Assembly (NCBI GenBank): GCA_949286295.1
Contig: CASECK010000019.1
Location: forward strand, 1 to 10,589
Source of the DNA: an uncultured bacterium
GTDB lineage: Bacteria; Bacillota; Clostridia; Oscillospirales; Oscillospiraceae
Length of the DNA stretch: 10,589 nt
Direction: 5' to 3'
Shown here in pieces: positions 1-6,627 of the stretch. Position numbers and translations under genes: made by a program. The notes under the pieces were generated by a model that was not told the origin of the DNA, ran no database searches, and worked only from the letters and a program-made list of their open reading frames with translations. Position 1 is the stretch's first letter; each line of letters opens with the position of its first letter.

Positions 1-618
1 ATGGAAATGACCTTGTGCATGGGGGCCTCCATCTCCGCCACCCACGGCTTCAACAAGGCCCTGGGCGCCGGGAGCGAGCACAGGACGGTGGCTGTCATCG
101 GGGACTCCACCTTTATGCACTCGGGCATGACAGGCCTGGCCAACATCGCCTATAACCAGTCCAACTCCACGGTCATCATCCTGGACAACTCCATCACCGG
201 CATGACCGGCCATCAGCAAAATCCCACCACCGGCTACAACATCAAGGGCGACCCCGCTGGAAAGATTGATTTGGAGCAGCTGTGCCGGGCCATGGGCTTC
301 CGCCGGGTCCGGGTGGTGGACCCCTATGACCTGAAGGCCTGCGACCAGGCGGTGAAGGAGGAGCTGGCCGCCGGCGAGCCCTCGGTCATCATCTCCCGCC
401 GCCCTTGCGCCCTGTTGAAGTATGTCAAGCATAATCCGCCCCTGAAGGTGGATACCGACAAGTGTATCGGCTGTAAGAGCTGCATGAAAATCGGCTGCCC
501 CGCCATCTCCATCCGGGAGGGCAAGGCCCATGTGGACGGCACCCTGTGCGTGGGCTGCGGCGTGTGCCAGCAGCTGTGCCCCGTGGGGGCCTTCGTGAGC
601 ACCGGAGAGGAGGGGTGA
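1..618 (+). CDS. iorA: Indolepyruvate ferredoxin oxidoreductase, alpha subunit (C-terminal part, 5' truncated)
   Basis: This is the C-terminal 205 residues of IorA, the large subunit of the enzyme that oxidatively decarboxylates aryl-pyruvates (indolepyruvate, phenylpyruvate) to aryl-acetyl-CoA while reducing ferredoxin. The visible part holds the end of the thiamine-diphosphate binding domain (Gly34-Asp35-Ser36, followed by Asp62-Asn63) and a C-terminal ferredoxin-like domain with two [4Fe-4S] cysteine sets: Cys155/158/161/166-Pro and Cys183/186/189/193-Pro. The full-length family is about 600 residues, so the ATG at base 1 is an internal methionine and the gene begins outside the window. 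The stop lies 3 nt before iorB, whose ribosome-binding site overlaps the end of this gene, so the two are translationally close. Substrate range among aromatic 2-oxo acids cannot be told from this part. Confidence 0.95.
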   Translation: MEMTLCMGASISATHGFNKALGAGSEHRTVAVIGDSTFMHSGMTGLANIAYNQSNSTVIILDNSITGMTGHQQNPTTGYNIKGDPAGKIDLEQLCRAMGFRRVRVVDPYDLKACDQAVKEELAAGEPSVIISRRPCALLKYVKHNPPLKVDTDKCIGCKSCMKIGCPAISIREGKAHVDGTLCVGCGVCQQLCPVGAFVSTGEEG

Positions 619-621
619 GCC

Positions 622-1194
622 ATGAAGACAAAGAATATCATGATTGTGGGCGTGGGGGGCCAGGGTTCCCTGCTGGCCAGCAAGCTGCTGGGCCACCTGC
701 TGATGGAGCAGGGCTATGACGTAAAGGTGTCCGAGGTCCACGGGATGTCCCAGCGGGGGGGCAGCGTGGTCACCTATGTCCGCTACGGGGACAAGGTGTG
801 CTCCCCGGTCATCGACAAGGGGGAGGCCGACTTCATCGTCTCCTTCGAGCTGCTGGAGGCCGCCCGGTGGCTGAGCTACCTGCGGCCGGAGGGGCAGATT
901 GTCACCTCCACCCAGCAAATTGACCCCATGCCCGTCATCACCGGGGCCGCTCAGTACCCGGAGGGGCTGGTGGATAAGATGAAGGCGGCCGGCGCCAAAG
1001 TGGACGCGCTGGACTGCCTGGCCCTTGCCCAGCGGGCGGGCAGCAGCAAAGCGGTGAACATTGTGCTCATGGGGCGGCTGTCCCACTACTTCGACCTGCC
1101 GGAGCAGGCGTGGATGAAGTCCCTGGAGGCCTGCGTCCCCGCCAAATTCCTGGAGCTGAACAAGCGGGCCTTTGTGCTGGGAAAGGACGCCTGA
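622..1194 (+). CDS. iorB: Indolepyruvate ferredoxin oxidoreductase, beta subunit
   Basis: This encodes a complete 190-residue IorB, the small (gamma-domain type) subunit of the indolepyruvate:ferredoxin oxidoreductase heterodimer, with normal length for the family. The glycine-rich stretch GVGGQG begins at residue 11, near the N-terminus, and the HGMSQRGGSV motif follows around residues 41-50; both are typical of the 2-oxoacid oxidoreductase gamma domain. A strong Shine-Dalgarno (AGGAGGGG, 608-615) lies 6 nt before the ATG and overlaps the end of iorA, which fixes the start and indicates coupled expression. The subunit has no cysteine cluster of its own; the iron-sulfur clusters are on IorA. 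It acts in the cytoplasm in aromatic amino-acid catabolism, or in reverse in assimilation of aryl-acetates. Confidence 0.95.
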   Translation: MKTKNIMIVGVGGQGSLLASKLLGHLLMEQGYDVKVSEVHGMSQRGGSVVTYVRYGDKVCSPVIDKGEADFIVSFELLEAARWLSYLRPEGQIVTSTQQIDPMPVITGAAQYPEGLVDKMKAAGAKVDALDCLALAQRAGSSKAVNIVLMGRLSHYFDLPEQAWMKSLEACVPAKFLELNKRAFVLGKDA

Positions 1195-1265
1195 GAGGCG
1201 GTGGCATCTCCGGCGCCCAGCGCGCGCTCTTTGCTCAAAATGATTTGCCGAAAGGATTGATACCC

Positions 1266-2567
1266 ATGGAACGTTATTACCAGCCCGAGATTGAGACCGC
1301 CTCCCGGGAGCAGATTCGCGCCTGGCAGGACGAGCGCCTGGTCAGGCAGGTCAAGCACGTGTGGGACAACGTGCCCTACTACCGCAAGAAGATGGAGGAG
1401 AAGGGGGTCGCCCCCGCCGACATCAAGGGCGTGGACGACCTGCACAAGCTGCCCTTTGTCACCAAGGCCGACCTGCGGGAGGCCTATCCCTATGGCCTGG
1501 TGGCCGAGCCCCTGAAGAACTGTGTGCGCATCCAGTCCACCTCGGGCACAACCGGAAAGCGGGTGGTGGCCTTCTACACCCAGCACGACATCGATTTGTG
1601 GGAGGACTGCTGCGCCCGGGCCATTGTGGCCGCCGGCGGCACCGACGAGGATGTGTGCCAGGTGTCTTACGGCTACGGCCTGTTCACCGGCGGCCCCGGC
1701 CTCAACGGCGGCAGCCACAAGGTGGGCTGCCTGACCATCCCCACCTCCTCGGGCAACACCGAGCGGCAGATTATGTTCATCCGGGACCTGAACGCCACCA
1801 TCCTGTGCTGCACCCCCTCCTACGCCGCCTATATCGGCGAGACCATGAAGGAGATGGGGCTGACCCCGGAGCAGATTCCCCTGAAGGCGGGGATTTTCGG
1901 GGCCGAGGCCTGGAGCGAGGAGATGCGCCAGGACATCCAGAACACCCTGGGCATCAAGGCCTATGACATCTACGGCCTGACCGAGCTGTCCGGCCCCGGG
2001 GTGGCCTTTGAATGCTCGGCCCAGAGCGGGATGCACATCAACGAGGACCACTTTATCGCCGAGGTCATCGACCCGGATACCGGCGAAGTGCTGCCCGAGG
2101 GCAGCCAGGGCGAGCTGGTGTTCACCTCCATCACCAAGCAGGCCTTCCCCCTGCTGCGCTACCGCACCCGGGACATCTGCGTGCTCAGCCGGGAGGCCTG
2201 CCCCTGCGGGCGCACCCATGTAAAGATGAGCAAACCCCGGGGCCGCACCGACGATATGCTCATCATCCGCGGCGTGAACGTGTTCCCCTCCCAGATTGAG
2301 ACGGTGCTGCTCAACCACGGCTACCCCGCCAACTACCAGATCATCGTGGACCGGGTGCGCTCCACCGACACCCTGGACGTGCAGGTGGAGATGACCCCCG
2401 AGATGTTCACCGACAACCTGGGCGAGATCGAGCGGCGGCAGAAGCAGCTGGTGGAGGGCCTGCGCTCCATGCTGGGGCTGGCCGCGAAGGTCACGTTGGT
2501 GGCTCCCAAGTCCATCGTCCGCAGCGAGGGGAAAGCCGTCCGGGTCATCGACAAGCGCAAAATCTGA
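1266..2567 (+). CDS. paaK: Phenylacetate-CoA ligase family protein (AMP-forming)
   Basis: This 433-residue protein belongs to the adenylate-forming PaaK family, which interconverts aryl-acetate, ATP and CoA with aryl-acetyl-CoA, AMP and pyrophosphate. It has the phosphate-binding loop STSGTTGK (residues 91-98), the YGLTE adenine/Mg motif (236-240), the RGVNVFPSQIE hinge region of the small C-terminal domain, and the C-terminal catalytic lysine candidate Lys423 (SEGKAVRV). Length matches the usual 430-440. The ATG at 1266 is chosen because it follows AAAGGA at 1251-1256 by 9 nt and gives the normal N-terminus; the open frame upstream runs back into iorB and has no family resemblance. The position directly after iorAB suggests the substrate is an aryl-acetyl-CoA or aryl-acetate (phenyl-, hydroxyphenyl- or indole-acetate), not dedicated aerobic phenylacetate degradation; this is inference from context. 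Confidence 0.9.
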   Translation: MERYYQPEIETASREQIRAWQDERLVRQVKHVWDNVPYYRKKMEEKGVAPADIKGVDDLHKLPFVTKADLREAYPYGLVAEPLKNCVRIQSTSGTTGKRVVAFYTQHDIDLWEDCCARAIVAAGGTDEDVCQVSYGYGLFTGGPGLNGGSHKVGCLTIPTSSGNTERQIMFIRDLNATILCCTPSYAAYIGETMKEMGLTPEQIPLKAGIFGAEAWSEEMRQDIQNTLGIKAYDIYGLTELSGPGVAFECSAQSGMHINEDHFIAEVIDPDTGEVLPEGSQGELVFTSITKQAFPLLRYRTRDICVLSREACPCGRTHVKMSKPRGRTDDMLIIRGVNVFPSQIETVLLNHGYPANYQIIVDRVRSTDTLDVQVEMTPEMFTDNLGEIERRQKQLVEGLRSMLGLAAKVTLVAPKSIVRSEGKAVRVIDKRKI

Positions 2568-2584
2568 GGAAGGAGAAGAGCGGT

Positions 2585-3019
2585 ATGAACATCAAGCAGA
2601 TCTCTGTTTTTCTGGAGAACAAGCCCGGCGCCCTGTACGGCATGACCGGGGTCCTGGCCCAGAACCGGGTGGACCTGCGGGCGCTGAGCGTGGCCGAGAC
2701 CAACGACTTCGGCGTGGCCCGCCTCATCGTGGACGACGTGTACAAGGCCGCCACCGTGCTCAAGGAGGCGGGCTATGTCCACAAGATTACCCCCGTGCTG
2801 GCCGTGGCCATCGCCGACATCCCCGGCGGGCTGAACCAGGTGCTCCAGGTGCTCACCAACGCCCGGGTGAATGTGGAGTATATGTACGCCTTCCTGGGTG
2901 GCAAGCAGGCCCCCCACGCCTATATGGTGTTCCGGGTTGCGGACGACGAGGCGGCCCTGGCCGCGCTGTCCGCCCGGGGCATCAAGACGGTGGAGCAAGA
3001 GGAGATCGAGCGGCTGTGA
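2585..3019 (+). CDS. Tandem ACT-domain protein
   Basis: This small 144-residue protein consists almost entirely of two ACT domains, roughly residues 1-66 and 70-140. The first contains the ENKPGAL turn followed by a helix (MTGVLAQNRVDL). The second contains the matching DIPGGL turn, helix and strand. ACT domains bind amino acids at dimer interfaces and usually regulate an enzyme or transporter; no catalytic domain is attached here. Stand-alone tandem ACT proteins are common next to IorAB and PaaK-type ligases in anaerobes, so a role as aromatic amino-acid sensor for the preceding enzymes is a reasonable inference, but the ligand is unknown. AAGGAG at 2570-2575 lies 9 nt before the ATG. The gap to the ligase gene is 17 nt, consistent with one operon. 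Confidence 0.88.
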   Translation: MNIKQISVFLENKPGALYGMTGVLAQNRVDLRALSVAETNDFGVARLIVDDVYKAATVLKEAGYVHKITPVLAVAIADIPGGLNQVLQVLTNARVNVEYMYAFLGGKQAPHAYMVFRVADDEAALAALSARGIKTVEQEEIERL

Positions 3020-3046
3020 GGCGCCCGCCGCTGCCGGCAGGCGCCT
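3019..3046 (+). other. GC-rich hairpin after the ior operon
   Basis: AGGCGCC (3019-3025) pairs with GGCGCCT (3040-3046), and inside it GCCG (3027-3030) pairs with CGGC (3035-3038) around a CTGC loop. The stem is 11 bp with one C/A mismatch. There is no T-run after it, so it is not a standard intrinsic terminator. It sits immediately at the ACT-gene stop, where it could attenuate read-through into csoR or stabilise the operon mRNA. Confidence 0.45.
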
Positions 3047-3104
3047 GGAGGGCGGAGCGGACGAGAGCGCCTGGATATCCGGGCGGCACAAGGGGGGTGG
3101 AGGG

Positions 3105-3380
3105 ATGAGACAGTGTATGGACGCGCAGAACCTGCACCGGCGGCTGCGGAAGATTGTGGGGCAGGTGCAGGCCATCGACCGGATGGTGGAGCAGGACGTC
3201 CCCTGTGAGGACGTCCTGGCCCAAATCAACGCCGCCAAATCCGCCCTGCACCGGGTGGGGCAGGTGGTGCTGGAGGGGCACATCCAGCACTGCGTCCGGG
3301 ACGGTATCGAGCACGGGGACGCGGAGCAGACCATCGCCAACTTCACCAAGGCCGTGGAGCGCTTTGCCAACATGAAATAA
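3105..3380 (+). CDS. csoR: CsoR-family metal-sensing transcriptional repressor
   Basis: This 91-residue all-helical protein belongs to the CsoR/RcnR (DUF156) family of metal-responsive repressors. The ligand set Cys34, His59, Cys63 has exactly the 25- and 4-residue spacing of the Cu(I)-binding Cys-His-Cys triad in CsoR, and there is no His near residue 2-3 as in nickel/cobalt RcnR. These proteins are tetramers that release GC-tract operators when they bind metal. The RLRKIVGQVQAIDRMV helix (residues 13-28) and the QINAAKSALHRVG segment are family hallmarks. The start at 3105 has a G-rich site (AGGGGGG, 3091-3097) 7 nt upstream; Met5 at 3117 is an alternative. The gene precedes a P1B ATPase and is about 5.5 kb before copA. 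Both have C/G-tract dyads at their promoters, so both are likely targets. Copper specificity is inferred from ligand spacing. Confidence 0.88.
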   Translation: MRQCMDAQNLHRRLRKIVGQVQAIDRMVEQDVPCEDVLAQINAAKSALHRVGQVVLEGHIQHCVRDGIEHGDAEQTIANFTKAVERFANMK

Positions 3381-3386
3381 GCCAGA

Positions 3387-3422
3387 CGGCCGCCCGGAGC
3401 GCTCCGGGCGGCCGCTCTTTTT
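3387..3422 (+). terminator. Intrinsic terminator after csoR
   Basis: CGGCCGCCCGGAGC (3387-3400) is followed directly by its exact reverse complement (3401-3414), giving a 28-base perfect palindrome that folds into a very GC-rich stem. CTCTTTTT follows. It lies 7 nt after the csoR stop and before the next promoter, so it separates csoR from the ATPase transcript. Confidence 0.9.
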
Positions 3423-3428
3423 GCCCGC

Positions 3429-3457
3429 TTGACAACCTATACCCCTATATGTATAAT
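3429..3457 (+). promoter_or_regulatory. Consensus sigma-70-type promoter of the first P1B ATPase
   Basis: A perfect -35 box TTGACA (3429-3434) and a perfect -10 box TATAAT (3452-3457) are separated by exactly 17 bp. The predicted transcription start is near 3464, about 35 nt before the ATPase start codon. A fully consensus promoter of this kind normally needs a repressor, which fits the overlapping operator candidate and the neighbouring csoR. Confidence 0.88.
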
Positions 3458-3462
3458 GGGGG
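3438..3462 (+). promoter_or_regulatory. Candidate CsoR-type operator within the ATPase promoter
   Basis: The promoter spacer holds TATACCCCTATATGTATA (3438-3455), followed at 3458-3462 by GGGGG. A C4 tract and a G5 tract therefore flank an AT-rich centre, an imperfect dyad of the kind bound by CsoR/RcnR proteins. It spans the space between the -35 and -10 boxes and covers the -10 box, so a bound tetramer would block RNA polymerase. Binding by the encoded CsoR is inferred from layout and similarity to known GC-tract operators, not shown. Confidence 0.55.
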
Positions 3463-3498
3463 CGAGACAGATGAAACAAAAGCGAGGAGGAAACGGGG

Positions 3499-5370
3499 AT
3501 GAGAGGGCTGAAGGCATTTTTGGAGTGGGGCGGAACCAGGCGGGAAGCGGCCTGCCTGGCGCTGTCTGGCCTGGCGCTGGCGGCCAGCCTGCTGGGGCTG
3601 CGCCCCTTCGGGCTTGAACCGGCCTGGGCGGCCATCCTCCTGTGCGGCGTGCCCATCGTTGCAGAGGCGGCGGCAGGGCTGTTTGGCGCCTTTGACATCA
3701 AGGCGGATGTGCTGGTGTCCCTGGCCCTCATCGCGTCGGTGGCCATCGGGGAGGTCTTCGCCGCCGGCGAGGTGGCCTTTATTATGCAGCTGGGCGGCCT
3801 GCTGGAGGAGCTGACGGTGGCCAAGGCCCGGGCGGGCATCGAGAAACTGGTGCATCTGACGCCCCAGACCGCCCGGGTGCTGCGGGACGGGCGGGAGAGC
3901 ATCATCCCCGCCGGACAGGTGCGGGTGGGCGAGCTGCTCCGGGTCCTGCCCGGAGAGGGCGTGCCGGTGGACGGCGTCATCGTCTCCGGGCAGACCTCCA
4001 TCAACCAGGCGGTGATGACGGGGGAGTCCCTGCCGGTGGACAAGCGCGTGGGGGATGAGGTCTCCAGCGGCACGGTGAACCAGTTCGGGGCCTTTGAAAT
4101 GCGGGCCTCCAAGGTGGGGGAGGACAGCTCCATCCAGCGGATGATACGGCTGGTGCAGTCGGCCGACGCGGGCAAGGCCAGGATTGTGGGGCTGGCAGAC
4201 CGATGGGCCACCTGGATTGTGGTCACCGCCCTGAGCGCCGCCGCCCTCACCTGGCTGTTCACCGGGCAGCTCATCCGGGCGGTCACCATCCTGGTGGTGT
4301 TCTGCCCCTGCGCCCTGGTGTTGGCCACGCCCACCGCCATCATGGCGGCCATCGGCAACGCCACTCGGCACGGCTTCCTGGTGCGGGAGGGGGACGCCCT
4401 GGAGCGGCTGGCCCGGGTCAAGGTCATCGCCTTTGACAAGACCGGCACCTTGACCTACGGCACGCCGGAGGTGGTGGATGTGGCCAGTGTGACCGATACT
4501 TACAGCAAGGAGCAGCTCTACCGGCTGGCCGCTTCCGCGGAGCAGCTTTCGGAGCACCCCCTGGGGAAAGCCATTGTGCGCTGCGGCAAAAAGGAGCTGG
4601 GGGGCGAACTTGCCCAGGTTGGCAGCTTTTCCATGCTCCCCGGACGGGGGGTGAGCGCCCGGGTGGAGGGAAAGCAGATTTTGGCCGGCAACCTGGAGCT
4701 GCTGCATGAGCACGGCGTGCCCATGGCGCCCCCGCCCGGGGCGGAGGAGGCCGTCCAGAAGGGCTGTACCGTGACCTATCTGGCGGTAGACGGGGTGTTC
4801 GCCGGTTATCTCGTCCTCTCCGATACCCTGCGGGAGGAGAGCGCGGACATGGTCCAGAGGCTGAACGCCCTGGGGGTACAGCCGGTGCTGCTCACCGGCG
4901 ACCATGAAAACGCGGCCCGGACCATCGCCGGGCGGCTGAAAATTCCCGCGGTGCAGGCCAACTGCCTGCCGGAGGACAAGCTGAAGGCCATCGGCCAGTA
5001 TCAGGCTGCTGGCCAGCCGGTGTGCATGATTGGCGACGGTATCAATGACGCCCCTGCCTTAAAACGGGCCGAGGTGGGCATCGCCATGGGCGGCGTGGGC
5101 AGCGACATTGCCGTGGACGCGGCGGACATCGCCCTGGTGGACGATGAGGTGAAGGAGCTGCCCCACCTCGCCGCCCTGGCCAAGCGGATGATGGCCACCA
5201 TCAAGGTCAATATGACTTTCTCCATGGTGCTGGACTTTATCGCCATCGCCTTGGCCATCAACGGCACGCTGAATCCAGTGGTGGGGGCGCTGGTCCACAA
5301 TGCCGGTTCTGTGCTGGTCATTGTCAATTCCGCCTTTTTGCTGGGCTGGGAGGAGAGGCGGCCCCGCTGA
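3499..5370 (+). CDS. Heavy-metal translocating P1B-type ATPase, no N-terminal metal-binding domain, substrate uncertain
   Basis: This 623-residue membrane pump exports a transition metal using ATP. It has the full catalytic set: actuator loop TGES (174-177), membrane CPC motif (Cys269-Pro-Cys271), phosphorylated Asp313 in DKTGT, His353-Pro354 of the nucleotide domain, and GDGIND (512-517). The protein starts directly with membrane helices and has no HMA domain or Cys/His-rich tail. The last membrane region reads HNAGS (600-604) followed by VLVIVNSAFLL. That is neither the Met-Ser-x-Ser-Ser signature of Cu(I) pumps nor the Asp-x-Gly of ZntA-like Zn/Cd pumps, so the metal is unclear. GAGGAGG at about 3484-3490 supports the ATG at 3499. 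Its own promoter carries a CsoR-type operator candidate. The gene ends at a hairpin shared with convergent ldh. Confidence 0.9.
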   Translation: MRGLKAFLEWGGTRREAACLALSGLALAASLLGLRPFGLEPAWAAILLCGVPIVAEAAAGLFGAFDIKADVLVSLALIASVAIGEVFAAGEVAFIMQLGGLLEELTVAKARAGIEKLVHLTPQTARVLRDGRESIIPAGQVRVGELLRVLPGEGVPVDGVIVSGQTSINQAVMTGESLPVDKRVGDEVSSGTVNQFGAFEMRASKVGEDSSIQRMIRLVQSADAGKARIVGLADRWATWIVVTALSAAALTWLFTGQLIRAVTILVVFCPCALVLATPTAIMAAIGNATRHGFLVREGDALERLARVKVIAFDKTGTLTYGTPEVVDVASVTDTYSKEQLYRLAASAEQLSEHPLGKAIVRCGKKELGGELAQVGSFSMLPGRGVSARVEGKQILAGNLELLHEHGVPMAPPPGAEEAVQKGCTVTYLAVDGVFAGYLVLSDTLREESADMVQRLNALGVQPVLLTGDHENAARTIAGRLKIPAVQANCLPEDKLKAIGQYQAAGQPVCMIGDGINDAPALKRAEVGIAMGGVGSDIAVDAADIALVDDEVKELPHLAALAKRMMATIKVNMTFSMVLDFIAIALAINGTLNPVVGALVHNAGSVLVIVNSAFLLGWEERRPR

Positions 5371-5386
5371 GCGCCCCGGGACCAAG

Positions 5387-5415
5387 CAGGGCCGCCGGCT
5401 TTGCCGGCGGCCCTG
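5387..5415. terminator. Hairpin between convergent ATPase and ldh genes
   Basis: CAGGGCCGCCGGC (5387-5399) and its exact reverse complement (5403-5415) form a 13-bp stem with a TTT loop. It starts 16 nt after the ATPase stop and ends 6 nt from the ldh stop, the usual place for a bidirectional terminator. Neither side has a clear T-run, so termination efficiency is uncertain. Confidence 0.6.
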
Positions 5416-5421
5416 CGCGCT

Positions 5422-6369
5422 TCACAGCCCGACGCTGCGGATGACCTGCTTCAGCTGCCGGGCGGAGGCCAGCAGGGCCTCCCGCTCCCGGGGATCCAGG
5501 GGAATCTCCAAAATGGTCTCCACCCCCTCCTGGCCCACGATGGCGGGGATGCTCAGGCACAGCCCCTCCAGCCCGTACTGCCCCGACAGGGAGACGGAGA
5601 CGGGGAGCATGGCGTGCTCGTTTTTCACGATGCACTCGGCGATGCGGGCCACCGCCATGGCGATGCCGTAGTAGGTGGCCCCTTTGCGCTGGATAATCTC
5701 ATAGGCGCTGTCCCGCACCTCGTGATAGACGCGCTCCAGCAGGGCCTGCCGGTCCCCAATGCCCCGCAGGCGGCAGAACTGGTCCAAATCGACGCTGGAG
5801 ATATTGGCGCTGCTCCACACGGCCAGCTCGCTGTCCCCGTGCTCGCCGATGACGGCGGCGTGGACGTTCCGGCTGTCCACCCCCAGCTCCTGGCCCAGCA
5901 GATACTTCAGCCGGGCGGTGTCCAGCACCGTGCCAGAGCCGATGACCCGGTGGGCGGGCAGGCCGGACAGCTGCCGGGCGGCGTGGGTGAGCACGTCCAC
6001 CGGGTTGGCCACCACCAGCAGGATGCCCTGAAAATTCCGACTGGTCAGCTGGGGGATGATGCTCTTCAGGATGGCCACGTTTTTGCCAATCAGGTCCAGC
6101 CGGGTCTCTCCTGGTTTCTGGTTGGCCCCGGCGGTGAGGATGACCATGGCGCAGTCGGCCACGTCGTCATAGGTGCCCGCGTAGATGCGCATGGAGGCGG
6201 CGTAGGGCAGGCCGTGGCTGAGGTCCATGGCCTCCCCCTGGGCCTTGTCCTGGTTGGCGTCGATGAGCACCAGCTCGGAGTACAGCCCCCGCTGCATCAG
6301 ACTGAAGGCGATGGAGGCCCCCACAAAGCCGCAGCCGATGACGGCCGCTTTTCTCACGTTGATCATCAT
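5422..6369 (-). CDS. ldh: L-lactate dehydrogenase (NAD-dependent)
   Basis: This 315-residue enzyme reduces pyruvate to L-lactate with NADH in the cytoplasm, regenerating NAD+ in fermentation. The N-terminal Rossmann fold shows Gly12-x-Gly14-x-x-Gly17 and Asp37 for NAD binding. The substrate loop QKPGETR (84-90) has Gln84, which marks lactate over malate dehydrogenase. Further catalytic residues are Asp150 and Arg153 (DTARLK) and His177 (GEHGDS). His170 matches the fructose-1,6-bisphosphate-site His of bacterial allosteric enzymes, but the matching Arg is Lys155, so allosteric control is uncertain. AAAGGAG (complement of 6377-6383) is 7 nt before the ATG at 6369; Met2 is a possible alternative. 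It is a single gene with its own promoter, convergent with the ATPase gene and divergent from the HExxH gene. Confidence 0.95.
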   Translation of the reverse strand: MMINVRKAAVIGCGFVGASIAFSLMQRGLYSELVLIDANQDKAQGEAMDLSHGLPYAASMRIYAGTYDDVADCAMVILTAGANQKPGETRLDLIGKNVAILKSIIPQLTSRNFQGILLVVANPVDVLTHAARQLSGLPAHRVIGSGTVLDTARLKYLLGQELGVDSRNVHAAVIGEHGDSELAVWSSANISSVDLDQFCRLRGIGDRQALLERVYHEVRDSAYEIIQRKGATYYGIAMAVARIAECIVKNEHAMLPVSVSLSGQYGLEGLCLSIPAIVGQEGVETILEIPLDPREREALLASARQLKQVIRSVGL

Positions 6370-6394
6370 ATCCCCGCTCCTTTACTCAGATAGT

Positions 6395-6411
6395 CTGCCG
6401 CGGCGCGGCAG
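6395..6411 (-). other. Inverted repeat in the ldh leader
   Basis: CTGCCGCG (6395-6402) and CGCGGCAG (6404-6411) form a perfect 8-bp dyad around one base, between the predicted ldh transcription start and its ribosome-binding site. It could be an mRNA hairpin or a repressor site. It does not resemble the AT-rich Rex operator often found at fermentation genes. Confidence 0.4.
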
Positions 6412-6433
6412 CGGTTATACGGCGGTTTTCTAA

Positions 6434-6462
6434 ATCATATCAAAATAGTAGGAAAATGTCGA
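6434..6462 (-). promoter_or_regulatory. Predicted ldh promoter
   Basis: Reading the minus strand, TCGACA (complement of 6457-6462) is a 5/6 match to the -35 box and TATGAT (complement of 6434-6439) a 5/6 match to the -10 box, with a 17-bp AT-rich spacer. Transcription would start near 6427, leaving a leader of about 58 nt before the ldh ATG. Confidence 0.75.
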
Positions 6463-6526
6463 GGGGGGATTCATACAAAAAATTCCTCCGCTCATCCGGG
6501 AAAACGGGCGGACAGTCCAAAGGGGG

Positions 6527-6555
6527 TTGACAGGGGGGAGGAATTGGGGCAAACT
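6527..6555 (+). promoter_or_regulatory. Weak promoter candidate for the HExxH protein gene
   Basis: A perfect TTGACA (6527-6532) is followed after 17 bp by CAAACT (6550-6555), a poor -10 box matching 3 of 6 positions. It is the only obvious -35 element upstream of the gene on this strand. The leader downstream also has a 6-bp hairpin, CGGGCC/GGCCCG (6582-6597), without a T-run. Confidence 0.3.
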
Positions 6556-6627
6556 TGGACGGAAGAACCCCAAAAGACAAACGGGCCGGGCGGCCCGCTG
6601 GGAGCCAAAGAAAAGAGGCGTACTGAG

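Noticed and set aside
1..3. ATG at the first base as the start of iorA
   Set aside because: The family is about 600 residues and the sequence begins in the middle of the thiamine-diphosphate domain, so this is an internal methionine.
1086..2318. 410-codon open frame on the minus strand across iorB and the ligase gene
   Set aside because: Low-complexity Gly/Ala/His/Leu-rich translation, antisense to well-recognised genes: a by-product of high GC and codon bias.
3471..3617. Short open frame starting at ATG 3471 just after the predicted ATPase transcription start
   Set aside because: It has no ribosome-binding site, would lie only about 7 nt from the transcript start, and overlaps the ATPase gene out of frame.
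2982..4905. Two long minus-strand open frames (about 486-488 codons) opposite csoR and the first ATPase
   Set aside because: Repetitive Ser/Arg/Pro or Gly/His/Gln-rich translations, overlapping each other and real genes, without plausible ribosome-binding sites.
5401..6393. 330-codon plus-strand open frame opposite ldh
   Set aside because: It is antisense to an intact lactate dehydrogenase with all catalytic residues, and its translation has no recognisable features.
6544..6627. Longer version of the HExxH protein starting at TTG 6544
   Set aside because: The GGAGG is only 2 nt from the TTG, and the extension would put 28 polar residues before a typical signal segment.
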